8,286 nucleotides of DNA from Anaerolineae bacterium (GTDB lineage Bacteria > Chloroflexota > Anaerolineae > B4-G1): contig JADHWW010000084.1 of the NCBI GenBank assembly GCA_016783285.1, forward strand, positions 1-8,286. Reading direction: 5' to 3'. Under the pieces are notes generated by a model that saw only the letters and a program-made list of their open reading frames with translations, did not search any database and was not told where the DNA came from. Both the position numbers and the translations under genes were made by a program. This document shows, piece after piece, positions 1 to 5,691 of the stretch (position 1 is its first letter; every line of letters starts with the position of its first letter).

Positions 1-595
1 CCAGGTTGGCCGGGATGATGGCGCGGGGGTCCTTTGGGTAACGCGCCCCCTGCCCCATCAGCGTGCGCACCAGCCGCACCAGCGGGTAGGCGTACTGGTC
101 GTACCAGACGTTGGGGGCGGTGTGGATGATGAACCGACCATCGGGCCGCAGCACGCGCCGCGCCTCCGCCAGCGCCTGGTCCAGTTCCCACGGGTGAAGA
201 TGCTCGACCAGGTCGAACATCAGCACGCGGTCGAAGGAAGCGGCGGGAAAGGGCAATATTTTGGCGTCGGCCTGGTAGACGCCCACAGCGTCCCGCGTCT
301 CCTCGTCGGCCAGCGCCGATTGCCGCGCCATCCGCACCGCCACCGGCGCATAGTCCACCCCGTATGCCCGCGCCCCCAACCGCACGCAATGGCCCAGGAT
401 CTCGCCGCGCCCGCAGCCAATGTCGAGCACGCGCATGCCAGGCGCGACCTCGGCCACCTCGAACGCCTGGCTCAACCGGCGCGAAAGATGTGCCCCTTCG
501 CTGGCGATGAACTCGGTGTATCCCTCGCAGGCGCCTAAAAAATAATCTTTATCGTATCGCTCAGGGCGAACTGGTTGAATCTGCTCAATTCCCAT
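1..595 (-). CDS. Class I SAM-dependent methyltransferase (3' end cut by window edge)
   Basis: Reading the minus strand from the ATG at 593-595 gives 198 uninterrupted codons that run off the left edge, so only the N-terminal part is present. It has a Rossmann-type methyltransferase core. Motif I is VLDIGCGRGE at residues 56-65 (SAM binding), the acidic end of strand 2 is GVD with D81, QAD with D110 follows, and FDRVLMFDLVEHL is at 121-133. Then come LRPDGRF (149-155) and HTAPN. This pattern fits the Methyltransf_11/25-type small-molecule or sugar/lipid methyltransferases; the acceptor cannot be told. An in-frame ATG at 626-628 would add 11 residues, but it overlaps a predicted -10 box, so the 595 start is preferred. 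No strong Shine-Dalgarno site is seen. It lies 39 nt downstream of murJ on the same strand, which suggests a role in envelope or glycan chemistry (inference). Confidence 0.85.
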   Translation of the reverse strand, partial: MGIEQIQPVRPERYDKDYFLGACEGYTEFIASEGAHLSRRLSQAFEVAEVAPGMRVLDIGCGRGEILGHCVRLGARAYGVDYAPVAVRMARQSALADEETRDAVGVYQADAKILPFPAASFDRVLMFDLVEHLHPWELDQALAEARRVLRPDGRFIIHTAPNVWYDQYAYPLVRLVRTLMGQGARYPKDPRAIIPANL

Positions 596-626
596 TTGCC
601 ACGTTTCGCGTTCTATGCCCAACGGC

Positions 627-655
627 ATTATAATCTACCGCCCATCCCTCGTCAA
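627..655 (-). promoter_or_regulatory. Sigma70-type promoter for the methyltransferase, inside the murJ 3' end
   Basis: On the minus strand, TTGACG (650-655) is separated by exactly 17 bp from a perfect TATAAT (627-632). A start about seven bases downstream (near 620, a G) would give a leader of about 25 nt before the ATG at 595. The -35 box lies within the last codons of murJ and the -10 box just past its stop. Match quality and spacing are close to consensus; activity is inferred. Confidence 0.65.
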
Positions 656-2230
656 GCGCCGGCGCCACTCGAGCAAGGCTCGTCCCAACAGGCCGACCTC
701 TTCCATTCGCAGAAGGGCGGCCAGTGCGCCGTAAATGGTTGCCCCGATGAGCCCGGCTCCCCCTACCAGCAGCACCTCGCCCGCTAATCCGGCCAGCGCG
801 ACGTGCGCCAGTTTACCCGTCGCCACGTGGACCGCCCCTCCCATCACCACCGAGGCGCCCGTCGCCTTGACCACGAGTCCCCATATTCCGCGTCCCCCCA
901 GGCCGCCCATCTTGCGCCGGGTCAGCACCAGCATGGTCAGTGCGTGGGCGGCCAGTTTGATGGAATTGACCAGGATCAGGAGTGGCAGGGTCAACACCCC
1001 CAGCCACCAGGGAAGCAGAGCCATCAATGCATAGAGGAGCGTCGTCCACACGCCCACCAGGGCCGGCGTCAGCGTGTTCTTGCGGGCATAAAAGGCGAAA
1101 ATGAGAGGCTGATCTATGGAGGCAAAGACCAACCCCAGGAGCGCGCACCGCAGCGCCTCCGCCGTCGCCACCGTGTCCGCTGGCGCAAAGTCGCCGTGTT
1201 CAAAGAGCAGCGCGACGATGGGGGTCGCCAACACCCATAGGCCGACCGTTGCCGGGATAGTCAGCGCCAGCACCAGCCGCAGCCCCCGCGCCAGCGTGTT
1301 CTTGAAAAGACCGGGCTGTCCGCTGATTGCCTGGCGGGAAAGCGTGGGCAAGATGGCGATGGAGACGGCGGTGGCGATCAGCCCCAGGGGGAACTGGATG
1401 AGTGTGGCTGAGTACTTCATCCAGTTAATGCTCCGATCACCCGTGCGGGAGGCCAGGTTGTAACTGAGCGCCACGGCCAATTGATTCACCACCAGTCCGA
1501 GGAAAATGGGGACGTAGAGGCGCATGATGCGGCGGAGAGCCGGATGATCCAGGTCGAGCGTAAAGTGCCAGCGGGCGTCGCGCAGGCCAGGCCACTGGAG
1601 CACGATCTGAAGCATACTTCCCACCAACAGTCCCACCGCCAGGCTGGCCACACCCCACCGTTCGCTCAGTAACAATGCGGAGACGACGACGGCCGCGTTG
1701 AAAGCGGCGGCGGTAAGGGCCGGGAAGGTAAAACGCTTGAGCGCGTAGAGCGTCGCCGAGACGACGCCGGCCAGATTGAGGAACAGTACCGCCGGCACGC
1801 ACAAGCGCAACAGCCGGGCCGCCAGAGCCTGAAGATCGGGGGTGAGACCGCCGCCCAGCAGCCAGACAACCTGGGGGGCCAGTACCTCCACCAGGAGGAC
1901 GAAGACGGAGAGGATGACGGCGACCAGGCTGAGGAGATTGCCAAGCAAGTGCCACAGTTCGGCGCGGCGCTCGGGGGCGGTGTAGTTGGAAAGGACAGGT
2001 ACCAGGGCCGCGTTGCTCATGCCACCCACGAGGAGATCATAGATCATTGTGGGGACGAGGGCAGCCACCTCGTAGGCGCTCAATGGCCCGGCGGCGCCGA
2101 AGAGATCGGCTTTGACCGTGTCGCGCACGACGCCCAACACGCGGCTGGCAATGTTCCCCAGCGCAATGATCCCGGCCGCCTGCGCGACCTCCACTTCCTG
2201 CTGCGATGCCATTTCGTGCGTTTCGTCCAA
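635..2230 (-). CDS. murJ: MurJ/MviN-family lipid II flippase (MOP superfamily)
   Basis: A 531-residue polytopic membrane protein with about 14 hydrophobic segments, slightly longer than E. coli MurJ (511). The N-terminal family signature is clear: GNIASRVLGVVRDTVKADLFG (residues 25-45), then AALVP and NAALVPVLSNY. The central segment has WMKYSATLIQFPLG and AILPTLSRQ, the counterpart of the E. coli WMYYADRLMEFP region. MurJ flips undecaprenyl-linked peptidoglycan precursor across the cytoplasmic membrane; MviN relatives can move other polyprenyl-linked glycans. Arg30 and Arg36 match E. coli R18 and R24, but the positions of E. coli D39, R52 and R270 hold Ser51, Tyr64 and Thr276, so the substrate cavity is atypical. 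The start is a TTG at 2228-2230 with a GAGAGGA site 5 nt upstream; an internal ATG at 2210-2212 lacks a good site. Divergent from rpsO and upstream of the methyltransferase. Confidence 0.9.
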   Translation of the reverse strand: MDETHEMASQQEVEVAQAAGIIALGNIASRVLGVVRDTVKADLFGAAGPLSAYEVAALVPTMIYDLLVGGMSNAALVPVLSNYTAPERRAELWHLLGNLLSLVAVILSVFVLLVEVLAPQVVWLLGGGLTPDLQALAARLLRLCVPAVLFLNLAGVVSATLYALKRFTFPALTAAAFNAAVVVSALLLSERWGVASLAVGLLVGSMLQIVLQWPGLRDARWHFTLDLDHPALRRIMRLYVPIFLGLVVNQLAVALSYNLASRTGDRSINWMKYSATLIQFPLGLIATAVSIAILPTLSRQAISGQPGLFKNTLARGLRLVLALTIPATVGLWVLATPIVALLFEHGDFAPADTVATAEALRCALLGLVFASIDQPLIFAFYARKNTLTPALVGVWTTLLYALMALLPWWLGVLTLPLLILVNSIKLAAHALTMLVLTRRKMGGLGGRGIWGLVVKATGASVVMGGAVHVATGKLAHVALAGLAGEVLLVGGAGLIGATIYGALAALLRMEEVGLLGRALLEWRRRLTRDGR

Positions 2231-2242
2231 CCCGTTCCTCTC
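2231..2242 (-). promoter_or_regulatory. Ribosome binding site selecting the TTG start of murJ
   Basis: On the minus strand GAGAGGA (2236-2242) is followed by a 5-nt spacer and then TTG (2228-2230). The only nearby ATG, six codons inside, has no comparable site. The Shine-Dalgarno site directly abuts the end of the tandem-repeat tract. Confidence 0.7.
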
Positions 2243-2320
2243 AACTAATCAACTATCCAACCAACCAACTATCCAACCAACCAACTAACCAACCAACCAA
2301 CTAACCAACCAACCCCCCCC
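2242..2320. repeat. Tandem 16-bp repeat tract ending in a C8/G8 run, in the murJ leader
   Basis: Four consecutive 16-bp units occupy 2250-2265, 2266-2281, 2282-2297 and 2298-2313. The first two are CAACTATCCAACCAAC and the last two CAACTAACCAACCAAC. A half unit, CAACTAAT, precedes them (2242-2249), and a run of eight C follows (2313-2320). On the murJ-sense strand this reads as a G8 run followed by many spaced GG pairs (GGTTGGTTGG type). It lies between the predicted murJ promoter and its Shine-Dalgarno site, so it should be transcribed as 5' UTR. Confidence 0.9.
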
Positions 2321-2329
2321 ACGCACGCC

Positions 2330-2358
2330 ATTCTACCGCAGTTTGGCAAAGACCACAA
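2330..2358 (-). promoter_or_regulatory. Predicted murJ promoter
   Basis: On the minus strand, TTGTGG (2353-2358) is followed after 17 bp by TAGAAT (2330-2335; five of six to consensus). A start near 2323 would place the G-run and the 16-bp repeats in a leader of about 92 nt. The -35 box is weak, so this is a moderate call. Confidence 0.45.
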
Positions 2359-2372
2359 ACACCAAATAACTC

Positions 2373-2422
2373 GTGGGGCAGACATTCCTGTCTGCCAAAG
2401 CAGGCTGGAAAGCCTGCTCCAC
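2373..2422. repeat. REP-like palindrome doublet (BIME-like) between murJ and rpsO
   Basis: Two palindromic units in inverted orientation. The plus-strand unit (2373-2396) has GTGG followed by a perfect 8-bp stem with a TTCC loop, GGCAGACATTCCTGTCTGCC (2377-2396). The minus-strand unit (2400-2422) reads GTGG, a spacer A, then a 7-bp stem with a TTCC loop. The two outer GTGG tetranucleotides (2373-2376 and the complement of 2419-2422) pair, so the whole can fold as a Y shape or cruciform. A third unit of the same family is at 2958-2981. A tetranucleotide 5' of an imperfect palindrome, in inverted pairs, is the architecture of REP/BIME elements. Confidence 0.75.
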
Positions 2423-2475
2423 ATTTTACCACTGCTTCGTGCCGGTTTGCGCACAGGGCCGAATCGTGGTAAAAT
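2423..2475. repeat. Inverted repeat around the rpsO promoter
   Basis: ATTTTACCAC (2423-2432) and GTGGTAAAAT (2466-2475) are perfect 10-bp inverted copies 33 bp apart. The right arm contains the predicted rpsO -10 box TAAAAT. The left arm offers the same hexamer on the opposite strand. It may be an operator pair or a paired divergent promoter core; no regulator is identified. Confidence 0.55.
2447..2475 (+). promoter_or_regulatory. Predicted rpsO promoter
   Basis: TTGCGC (2447-2452), a 17-bp spacer, then TAAAAT (2470-2475; five of six to TATAAT). The expected start near 2482 gives a leader of about 55 nt ahead of the GTG at 2537. The -35 box matches only in its TTG half. Confidence 0.5.
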
Positions 2476-2524
2476 AGCCCCGTGAGATTGGGCGGGGTTA
2501 TTGGATCTCCGTCCATGCGTAAGT

Positions 2525-2531
2525 AAGGAGG
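2525..2531 (+). promoter_or_regulatory. Ribosome binding site selecting the GTG start of rpsO
   Basis: AAGGAGG sits 5 nt before the GTG at 2537-2539. The open frame extends upstream to a TTG at 2501, but that would add 12 residues unlike S15 and has no such site. Confidence 0.85.
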
Positions 2532-2536
2532 AAACG

Positions 2537-2806
2537 GTGCCGTTGAGCAAAAGTGAGAAAGAAGTCATTATGCAAGAGTACGGGCGTGCGCCCAATGATA
2601 CTGGCTCACCAGAAGTACAAATCGCGCTATTGACTACCCGGATCAAGCAACTGACAGAACATCTCAAAACACACAAGCACGATGAGCACTCCCGGCGCGG
2701 CCTGCTCAAGATGGTCGGCCTACGCCGGCGACACTTGACCTATCTCAGCCGCAAAGAGCCCGAACGCTACAAGGAGATCATCCAGCGACTTGGGTTACGC
2801 AGGTAG
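2537..2806 (+). CDS. rpsO: Small ribosomal subunit protein uS15
   Basis: An 89-residue protein, exactly the usual S15 length, starting at GTG with a near-perfect Shine-Dalgarno site. S15 is a primary-binding protein of the 30S platform that recognises the three-way junction of 16S rRNA helices 20-22. The conserved family blocks are all present: [13 protein letters not shown] (about residues 21-33), [19 protein letters not shown] (about 37-55) and the C-terminal [14 protein letters not shown]. Its neighbour pnp, 239 nt downstream on the same strand, reproduces the widely conserved rpsO-pnp order. In E. coli S15 represses its own translation by binding its mRNA leader; the short leader here shows no structure I can confidently match to that. 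Codon use is less GC-rich than in pnp. Confidence 0.97.
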   Translation: MPLSKSEKEVIMQEYGRAPNDTGSPEVQIALLTTRIKQLTEHLKTHKHDEHSRRGLLKMVGLRRRHLTYLSRKEPERYKEIIQRLGLRR

Positions 2807-2826
2807 TACAATCAGGCAAAGCCAAT

Positions 2827-2868
2827 CGAACGAGTAGATGCGGGAGAGTGTGCCCATCTACTCGTTCG
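2827..2868 (+). terminator. 14-bp perfect hairpin after rpsO (terminator or RNase processing site)
   Basis: CGAACGAGTAGATG (2827-2840) and its exact complement (2855-2868) enclose a 14-nt loop, starting 20 nt after the rpsO stop. No T-run follows the stem (next bases are GCATGTC), so it is a poor classical intrinsic terminator. It may be a weak terminator that allows read-through into pnp, or a 3'-end stabiliser or RNase III site. The stem itself is certain; its role is not. Confidence 0.5.
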
Positions 2869-2915
2869 GCATGTCAATCACACTCGAAATAAACAATCTT
2901 ACGAGGCCCGGCGCC

Positions 2916-3012
2916 AGGTCCAGGAATTGGGGGGTGTAGCGTAACCCAGTTTCAAGAGTGGGGCAGACTTTCCAGTCTGCCGTGCTACGAGGCACCCCCC
3001 AGTCCCTGACCT
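2916..3012 (+). promoter_or_regulatory. Long imperfect stem in the pnp leader
   Basis: The segment 2916-2936 pairs with 2993-3012. The inner nine base pairs are perfect (TGGGGGGTG 2928-2936 with CACCCCCCA 2993-3001). The outer part (CAGG with CCTG, AGGT with ACCT) has a wobble, one mismatch and one bulge, giving about 18-19 pairs. The apical part contains the REP-like hairpin at 2962-2981. The stem ends about 20 nt before the pnp Shine-Dalgarno site. In E. coli a stem in the pnp leader is cut by RNase III, and PNPase then degrades the fragment and represses itself; this stem is placed where such an element would be (inference). Confidence 0.5.
2958..2981 (+). repeat. REP-like palindrome, third copy, in the rpsO-pnp spacer
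   Basis: GTGG (2958-2961) is followed by a perfect 8-bp stem with a TTCC loop, GGCAGACTTTCCAGTCTGCC (2962-2981). It differs from the plus-strand unit at 2373-2396 only at one compensatory stem pair. A small GTGC/GCAC hairpin (2982-2995) follows. Confidence 0.75.
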
Positions 3013-3032
3013 CTGCGTTTGGCCTCAGACAC

Positions 3033-3037
3033 GGAGG
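3033..3037 (+). promoter_or_regulatory. Ribosome binding site selecting the GTG start of pnp
   Basis: GGAGG at 3033-3037 lies 8 nt before the GTG at 3046-3048. The frame is open back to a TTG at 3019, but that codon lacks a site, and PNPases normally begin a few residues before the first beta strand, as the 3046 start gives. Confidence 0.75.
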
Positions 3038-3045
3038 TGTCAAAA

Positions 3046-5211
3046 GTGAATAGTCACAAGTTTACCGCCACGTTGGGAGGCGAGGTCGTCACCATTGAGA
3101 CCGGGAAACTGGCCCAACAGGCAGGCGGTGCAGTCACAGTTCGCCAGGGCGACACGATGTTGCTCGTCACGGCGACAATGTCACGTTCTGCTCGTGAGGG
3201 GATCAATTTCTTCCCCCTCACCGTGGACTTTGAGGAGCGGCTCTACGCGGCAGGCCGTATCCCAGGTTCTTTCTTCCGCCGCGAAGGGCGGCCAACCGAG
3301 TCGGCCACGCTCACTATGCGGTTGACCGACCGTCCCATCCGCCCCCTCTTTCCCCACGACATGCGCAACGATGTGCAGATCGTCATCACCCCCCTCTCGC
3401 AAGACGAGGAGCACAAGACCGATGTCCTGTCCATCATCGGTGCTTCGGCAGCGCTCACCATCTCCGACGCCCCGTTCGATGGCCCGGTGGGCGCCGTGCG
3501 CGTGGGGCACATAGAGGGTGAATTGGTCATCAACCCGACTGTCTCGCAGATGGAACACAGTGTTCTCGACCTGCGGCTGGCCGGCACCGCCGGCGCCGTG
3601 TTGATGGTCGAGGCTGGGGCGAATGAGGTCAGCGAAGACGTAATGGTCGAGGCGCTCCGCCGGGGCCACGAGGCGATACAAGACGTGATTCGTCTCCAGA
3701 ACGAGATGCGGGAGGCAGTGGGTAAGCCCAAGCGGGCCTACACTCCCTACGCTCTGCCCGACGAGGTGTGTGAGGTTGTTCGCCGGCGGGTGGGTGACCG
3801 GCTGCCGGAGGCCATCTACGGCGCGACGAGCAAGGCGGACCTCAACGAACGGTTGAGAGTCCTGCGGAACGAACTGGTCGAGAATCTGGGCGAGGAATGG
3901 GACGCGAGAAATGTCAGGGAGGCTTTCGGAAAAGTGGAGCGCGAAATCATCCGGCGGCGCACCATCGAAGAAGGCGTCCGCGCCGACGGGCGAGATACCC
4001 AGACTATCCGCGCCCTTTCGGCCGAGGTGGGGTTCCTGCCACGGACGCACGGCTCTGGCCTCTTCACCCGTGGCGAAACCCAGGTGCTCTCCGTCGCCAC
4101 GCTAGGCACGCCGAGGGAGGAGCAAATGCTGGACGATCTCTCGCCGGAGGAGACCAAACGTTACATTCACCATTACAACTTTCCCCCTTACTCGACGGGC
4201 GAAGTGCGATTCATGCGCGGCCCCAAGCGGCGCGAGATCGGCCACGGTGCGCTGGCCGAACGAGCATTACTACCGATGATCCCCGACAATGGCGAGTTCC
4301 CCTACACCCTGCGCGTCGTCAGCGAGGCCATCAGTTCCAACGGCTCGACCTCAATGGCGAGCGTATGTGGGAGCACGCTGGCGCTCATGGACGCCGGTGT
4401 GCCCATCAAGGCCCCGGTCGCGGGCATCGCCATGGGCCTGATGATGGAGGATGGTCGCTATCAAATCTTGACCGACATCCAGGGGTTGGAAGACCACATC
4501 GGGGACATGGACTTTAAGGTCGCCGGCACGCGCAAGGGGATCACTGCCTTGCAAATGGACATCAAAATTACCGGTCTCTCCTACGACGTTCTGGCTCTGG
4601 CGTTGGAACAAGCCCACCAGGCACGCATGCAGATCCTCGACGTGATCGAGGCGGCCATCCCCGCGCCACGGGCGGAACTTTCGCCCTACGCTCCTCGGAT
4701 GACCATCCTGCACATAGACCCCGATAAACTGGGGGCGGTCATCGGGACGGGCGGCAAGACGGTGCGCGCCCTCCAGGATGAATGTGGTGTGCGCATTGAC
4801 ATCGAGGACGATGGCAGCATCTACATCGCTTCGACCAGCGGCCCGGCTGCGGAGAAGGCGCAGCGCATGATCGAGGCGTTGACCGAGGAGGCCGAGATAG
4901 GCCGCATCTACACCGGGCGCGTAGTGCGCACCACGAACTTTGGCGCGTTCATCGAGATTCTGCCCGGTACCGACGGCATGGTGCACATCTCGCAACTGGC
5001 CGACTATCGCGTCAACACCGTCGAGGACGCGGTGCGCGTTGGCGACGAGATCATGGTGATGGTGACCGACATCAGCCCCGAAGGCAAGATCCGCCTCTCG
5101 CGCCGGGCAGTGTTGGAGGGCTGGACGCCAGAGCAGGCCCGGGCGGCCGACAGACCGGGGGGAGGCCGGAGTAACAACAACAGAGGACGTCGTCCACCCC
5201 AACGACGATGA
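3046..5211 (+). CDS. pnp: Polynucleotide phosphorylase (polyribonucleotide nucleotidyltransferase)
   Basis: A 721-residue PNPase (E. coli 711), the trimeric 3'-5' phosphorolytic exoribonuclease that releases nucleoside diphosphates from RNA. Domain order is complete: RNase PH 1 (about 9-140), alpha-helical linker (about 143-230), RNase PH 2 (about 312-450), KH (about 553-612; GXXG loop in VIGTGGKT) and S1 (about 619-690; GRIYTGRVVRTTNFGAFIEI). The phosphate-binding SNGSTS (431-436) and the metal-site block EDHIGDMDFK are present. In that block D483, D489 and K491 match E. coli D486, D492 and K494, so it should be active. The tail after the S1 domain is rich in Gly, Arg and Asn and probably disordered and RNA-binding. 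The start is a GTG with GGAGG 8 nt upstream. Follows rpsO, and its leader holds strong stems suggestive of post-transcriptional control. No clear pnp promoter is seen. Confidence 0.98.
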   Translation: MNSHKFTATLGGEVVTIETGKLAQQAGGAVTVRQGDTMLLVTATMSRSAREGINFFPLTVDFEERLYAAGRIPGSFFRREGRPTESATLTMRLTDRPIRPLFPHDMRNDVQIVITPLSQDEEHKTDVLSIIGASAALTISDAPFDGPVGAVRVGHIEGELVINPTVSQMEHSVLDLRLAGTAGAVLMVEAGANEVSEDVMVEALRRGHEAIQDVIRLQNEMREAVGKPKRAYTPYALPDEVCEVVRRRVGDRLPEAIYGATSKADLNERLRVLRNELVENLGEEWDARNVREAFGKVEREIIRRRTIEEGVRADGRDTQTIRALSAEVGFLPRTHGSGLFTRGETQVLSVATLGTPREEQMLDDLSPEETKRYIHHYNFPPYSTGEVRFMRGPKRREIGHGALAERALLPMIPDNGEFPYTLRVVSEAISSNGSTSMASVCGSTLALMDAGVPIKAPVAGIAMGLMMEDGRYQILTDIQGLEDHIGDMDFKVAGTRKGITALQMDIKITGLSYDVLALALEQAHQARMQILDVIEAAIPAPRAELSPYAPRMTILHIDPDKLGAVIGTGGKTVRALQDECGVRIDIEDDGSIYIASTSGPAAEKAQRMIEALTEEAEIGRIYTGRVVRTTNFGAFIEILPGTDGMVHISQLADYRVNTVEDAVRVGDEIMVMVTDISPEGKIRLSRRAVLEGWTPEQARAADRPGGGRSNNNRGRRPPQRR

Positions 5212-5216
5212 GGCGA

Positions 5217-5329
5217 AGTAGATCCAAAATCGCTCCAAGGGGATCGCCAGATCCCCGCTTCTGGCCTGGATCTGGCAGCCTGTCCTGAGCCTGCCGAAGG
5301 AATCCAGGCCGAGCAAAATTGGATCTACT
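5217..5329. repeat. 113-bp structured element with 11-bp inverted ends (MITE-like or RNA structure)
   Basis: The ends AGTAGATCCAA (5217-5227) and TTGGATCTACT (5319-5329) are perfect inverted copies, continued by GCTC (5232-5235) with GAGC (5311-5314) after a 4x4 internal loop. Inside are a hairpin with a 7-bp stem and GCCA loop (5239-5256) and a second stem, GGCCTGGAT (5263-5271) with ATCCAGGCC (5302-5310). The second stem itself contains GGCAG/CTGCC. TGAGGC occurs on both sides (5209-5214 and 5329-5334), a possible target duplication that includes the pnp stop. No T-run follows any stem. It fills the gap between pnp and hicB; no convincing promoter is seen in it. Confidence 0.6.
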
Positions 5330-5355
5330 GAGGCTAAGGACAGCAGGAGGATAGA

Positions 5356-5691
5356 ATGTCGACTCATTCGTTTCGCTGCTATGCCTATCGCAAGAGTGAG
5401 GACCGCCACATCGCTTATTGCCTGGATCTGATGCTGATTGGAGAAGGCACGACGATGCAGGCAGCCATCGCTGACCTAGAAGATGCCATTGATTGTCACG
5501 TCGTAGCGGCGTATAGGCGAGGTTGGGATAGAGACCTGATCCCTCGCCCCGCTCGTCCCGGCCGGTGGCTGGAGTACTATGGACTCCTGATCCTGCATAC
5601 CATCAAGGTTCTGCTTGGCAGATTTGATGACTTTACTACTTTCACCTTCAAAGAACAAGTGGAGGGAGAGAAGAAACTAGCGTATGCCTAG
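5356..5691 (+). CDS. hicB: HicB-like antitoxin
   Basis: A 111-residue protein. Residues about 6-48 fit the HicB partial RNase H-like fold: FRCYAYRKSEDRHIAYCLDLMLIGEGTT, then a helix MQAAIADLEDAID. In HicBA modules this domain binds and blocks the toxin HicA. The C-terminal half (about 58-111; PRPARPGRWLEYYG, then LILHTIKVLLGRFDDFTTF) shows no recognisable ribbon-helix-helix or HTH DNA-binding domain, unlike many HicB proteins, so autorepression is uncertain. The start ATG follows AGGAGG by 5 nt, a strong site. Its last 8 nt overlap the start of the HicA-like gene, in the order antitoxin then toxin, the reverse of the E. coli arrangement. The region is less GC-rich than pnp, consistent with acquisition. 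It could instead be a HicB-family protein with another role, but the HicA partner argues for an antitoxin. Confidence 0.8.
   Translation: MSTHSFRCYAYRKSEDRHIAYCLDLMLIGEGTTMQAAIADLEDAIDCHVVAAYRRGWDRDLIPRPARPGRWLEYYGLLILHTIKVLLGRFDDFTTFTFKEQVEGEKKLAYA

Noticed and set aside
122..538. 138-codon plus-strand frame and a 66-codon minus-strand frame (220-420) at the left end
   Set aside because: Both are out of frame with the methyltransferase, whose motif I and downstream motifs are continuous on the minus strand from 595.
803..1240. Plus-strand frames within murJ, including 1949-2248
   Set aside because: They are antisense shadows of a clear MurJ coding sequence and show no recognisable domains.
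2241..2320. Tandem repeats as a CRISPR array
   Set aside because: Units are 16 bp and directly adjacent, with no spacers and no cas genes.
2269..2709. 146-codon minus-strand frame ending in a GWLVGWLVSWLVG repeat
   Set aside because: The repetitive peptide is simply the 16-bp tandem repeat translated, and the frame runs antisense through rpsO. No start signal.
2872..2877. TTGACA on the minus strand in the rpsO-pnp spacer as a promoter -35 box
   Set aside because: No -10-like hexamer lies 16-18 bp downstream (the position reads GGCACA), and no minus-strand gene follows.
3181..4050. 289-codon open frame on the minus strand within pnp
   Set aside because: It is antisense to the conserved PNPase domains, has low-complexity content typical of a GC-rich shadow frame, and has no ribosome binding site or family resemblance.
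5239..5256. Hairpin with 7-bp stem as an intrinsic terminator for pnp
   Set aside because: No T-run follows on either strand and it sits inside a larger inverted-repeat element, so termination cannot be claimed from it alone.
4351..5409. 352-codon open frame on the minus strand across the end of pnp and the 5217-5329 element
   Set aside because: It overlaps PNPase KH/S1 coding sequence and the hicB start and matches no family. Its openness follows from codon bias on the other strand.
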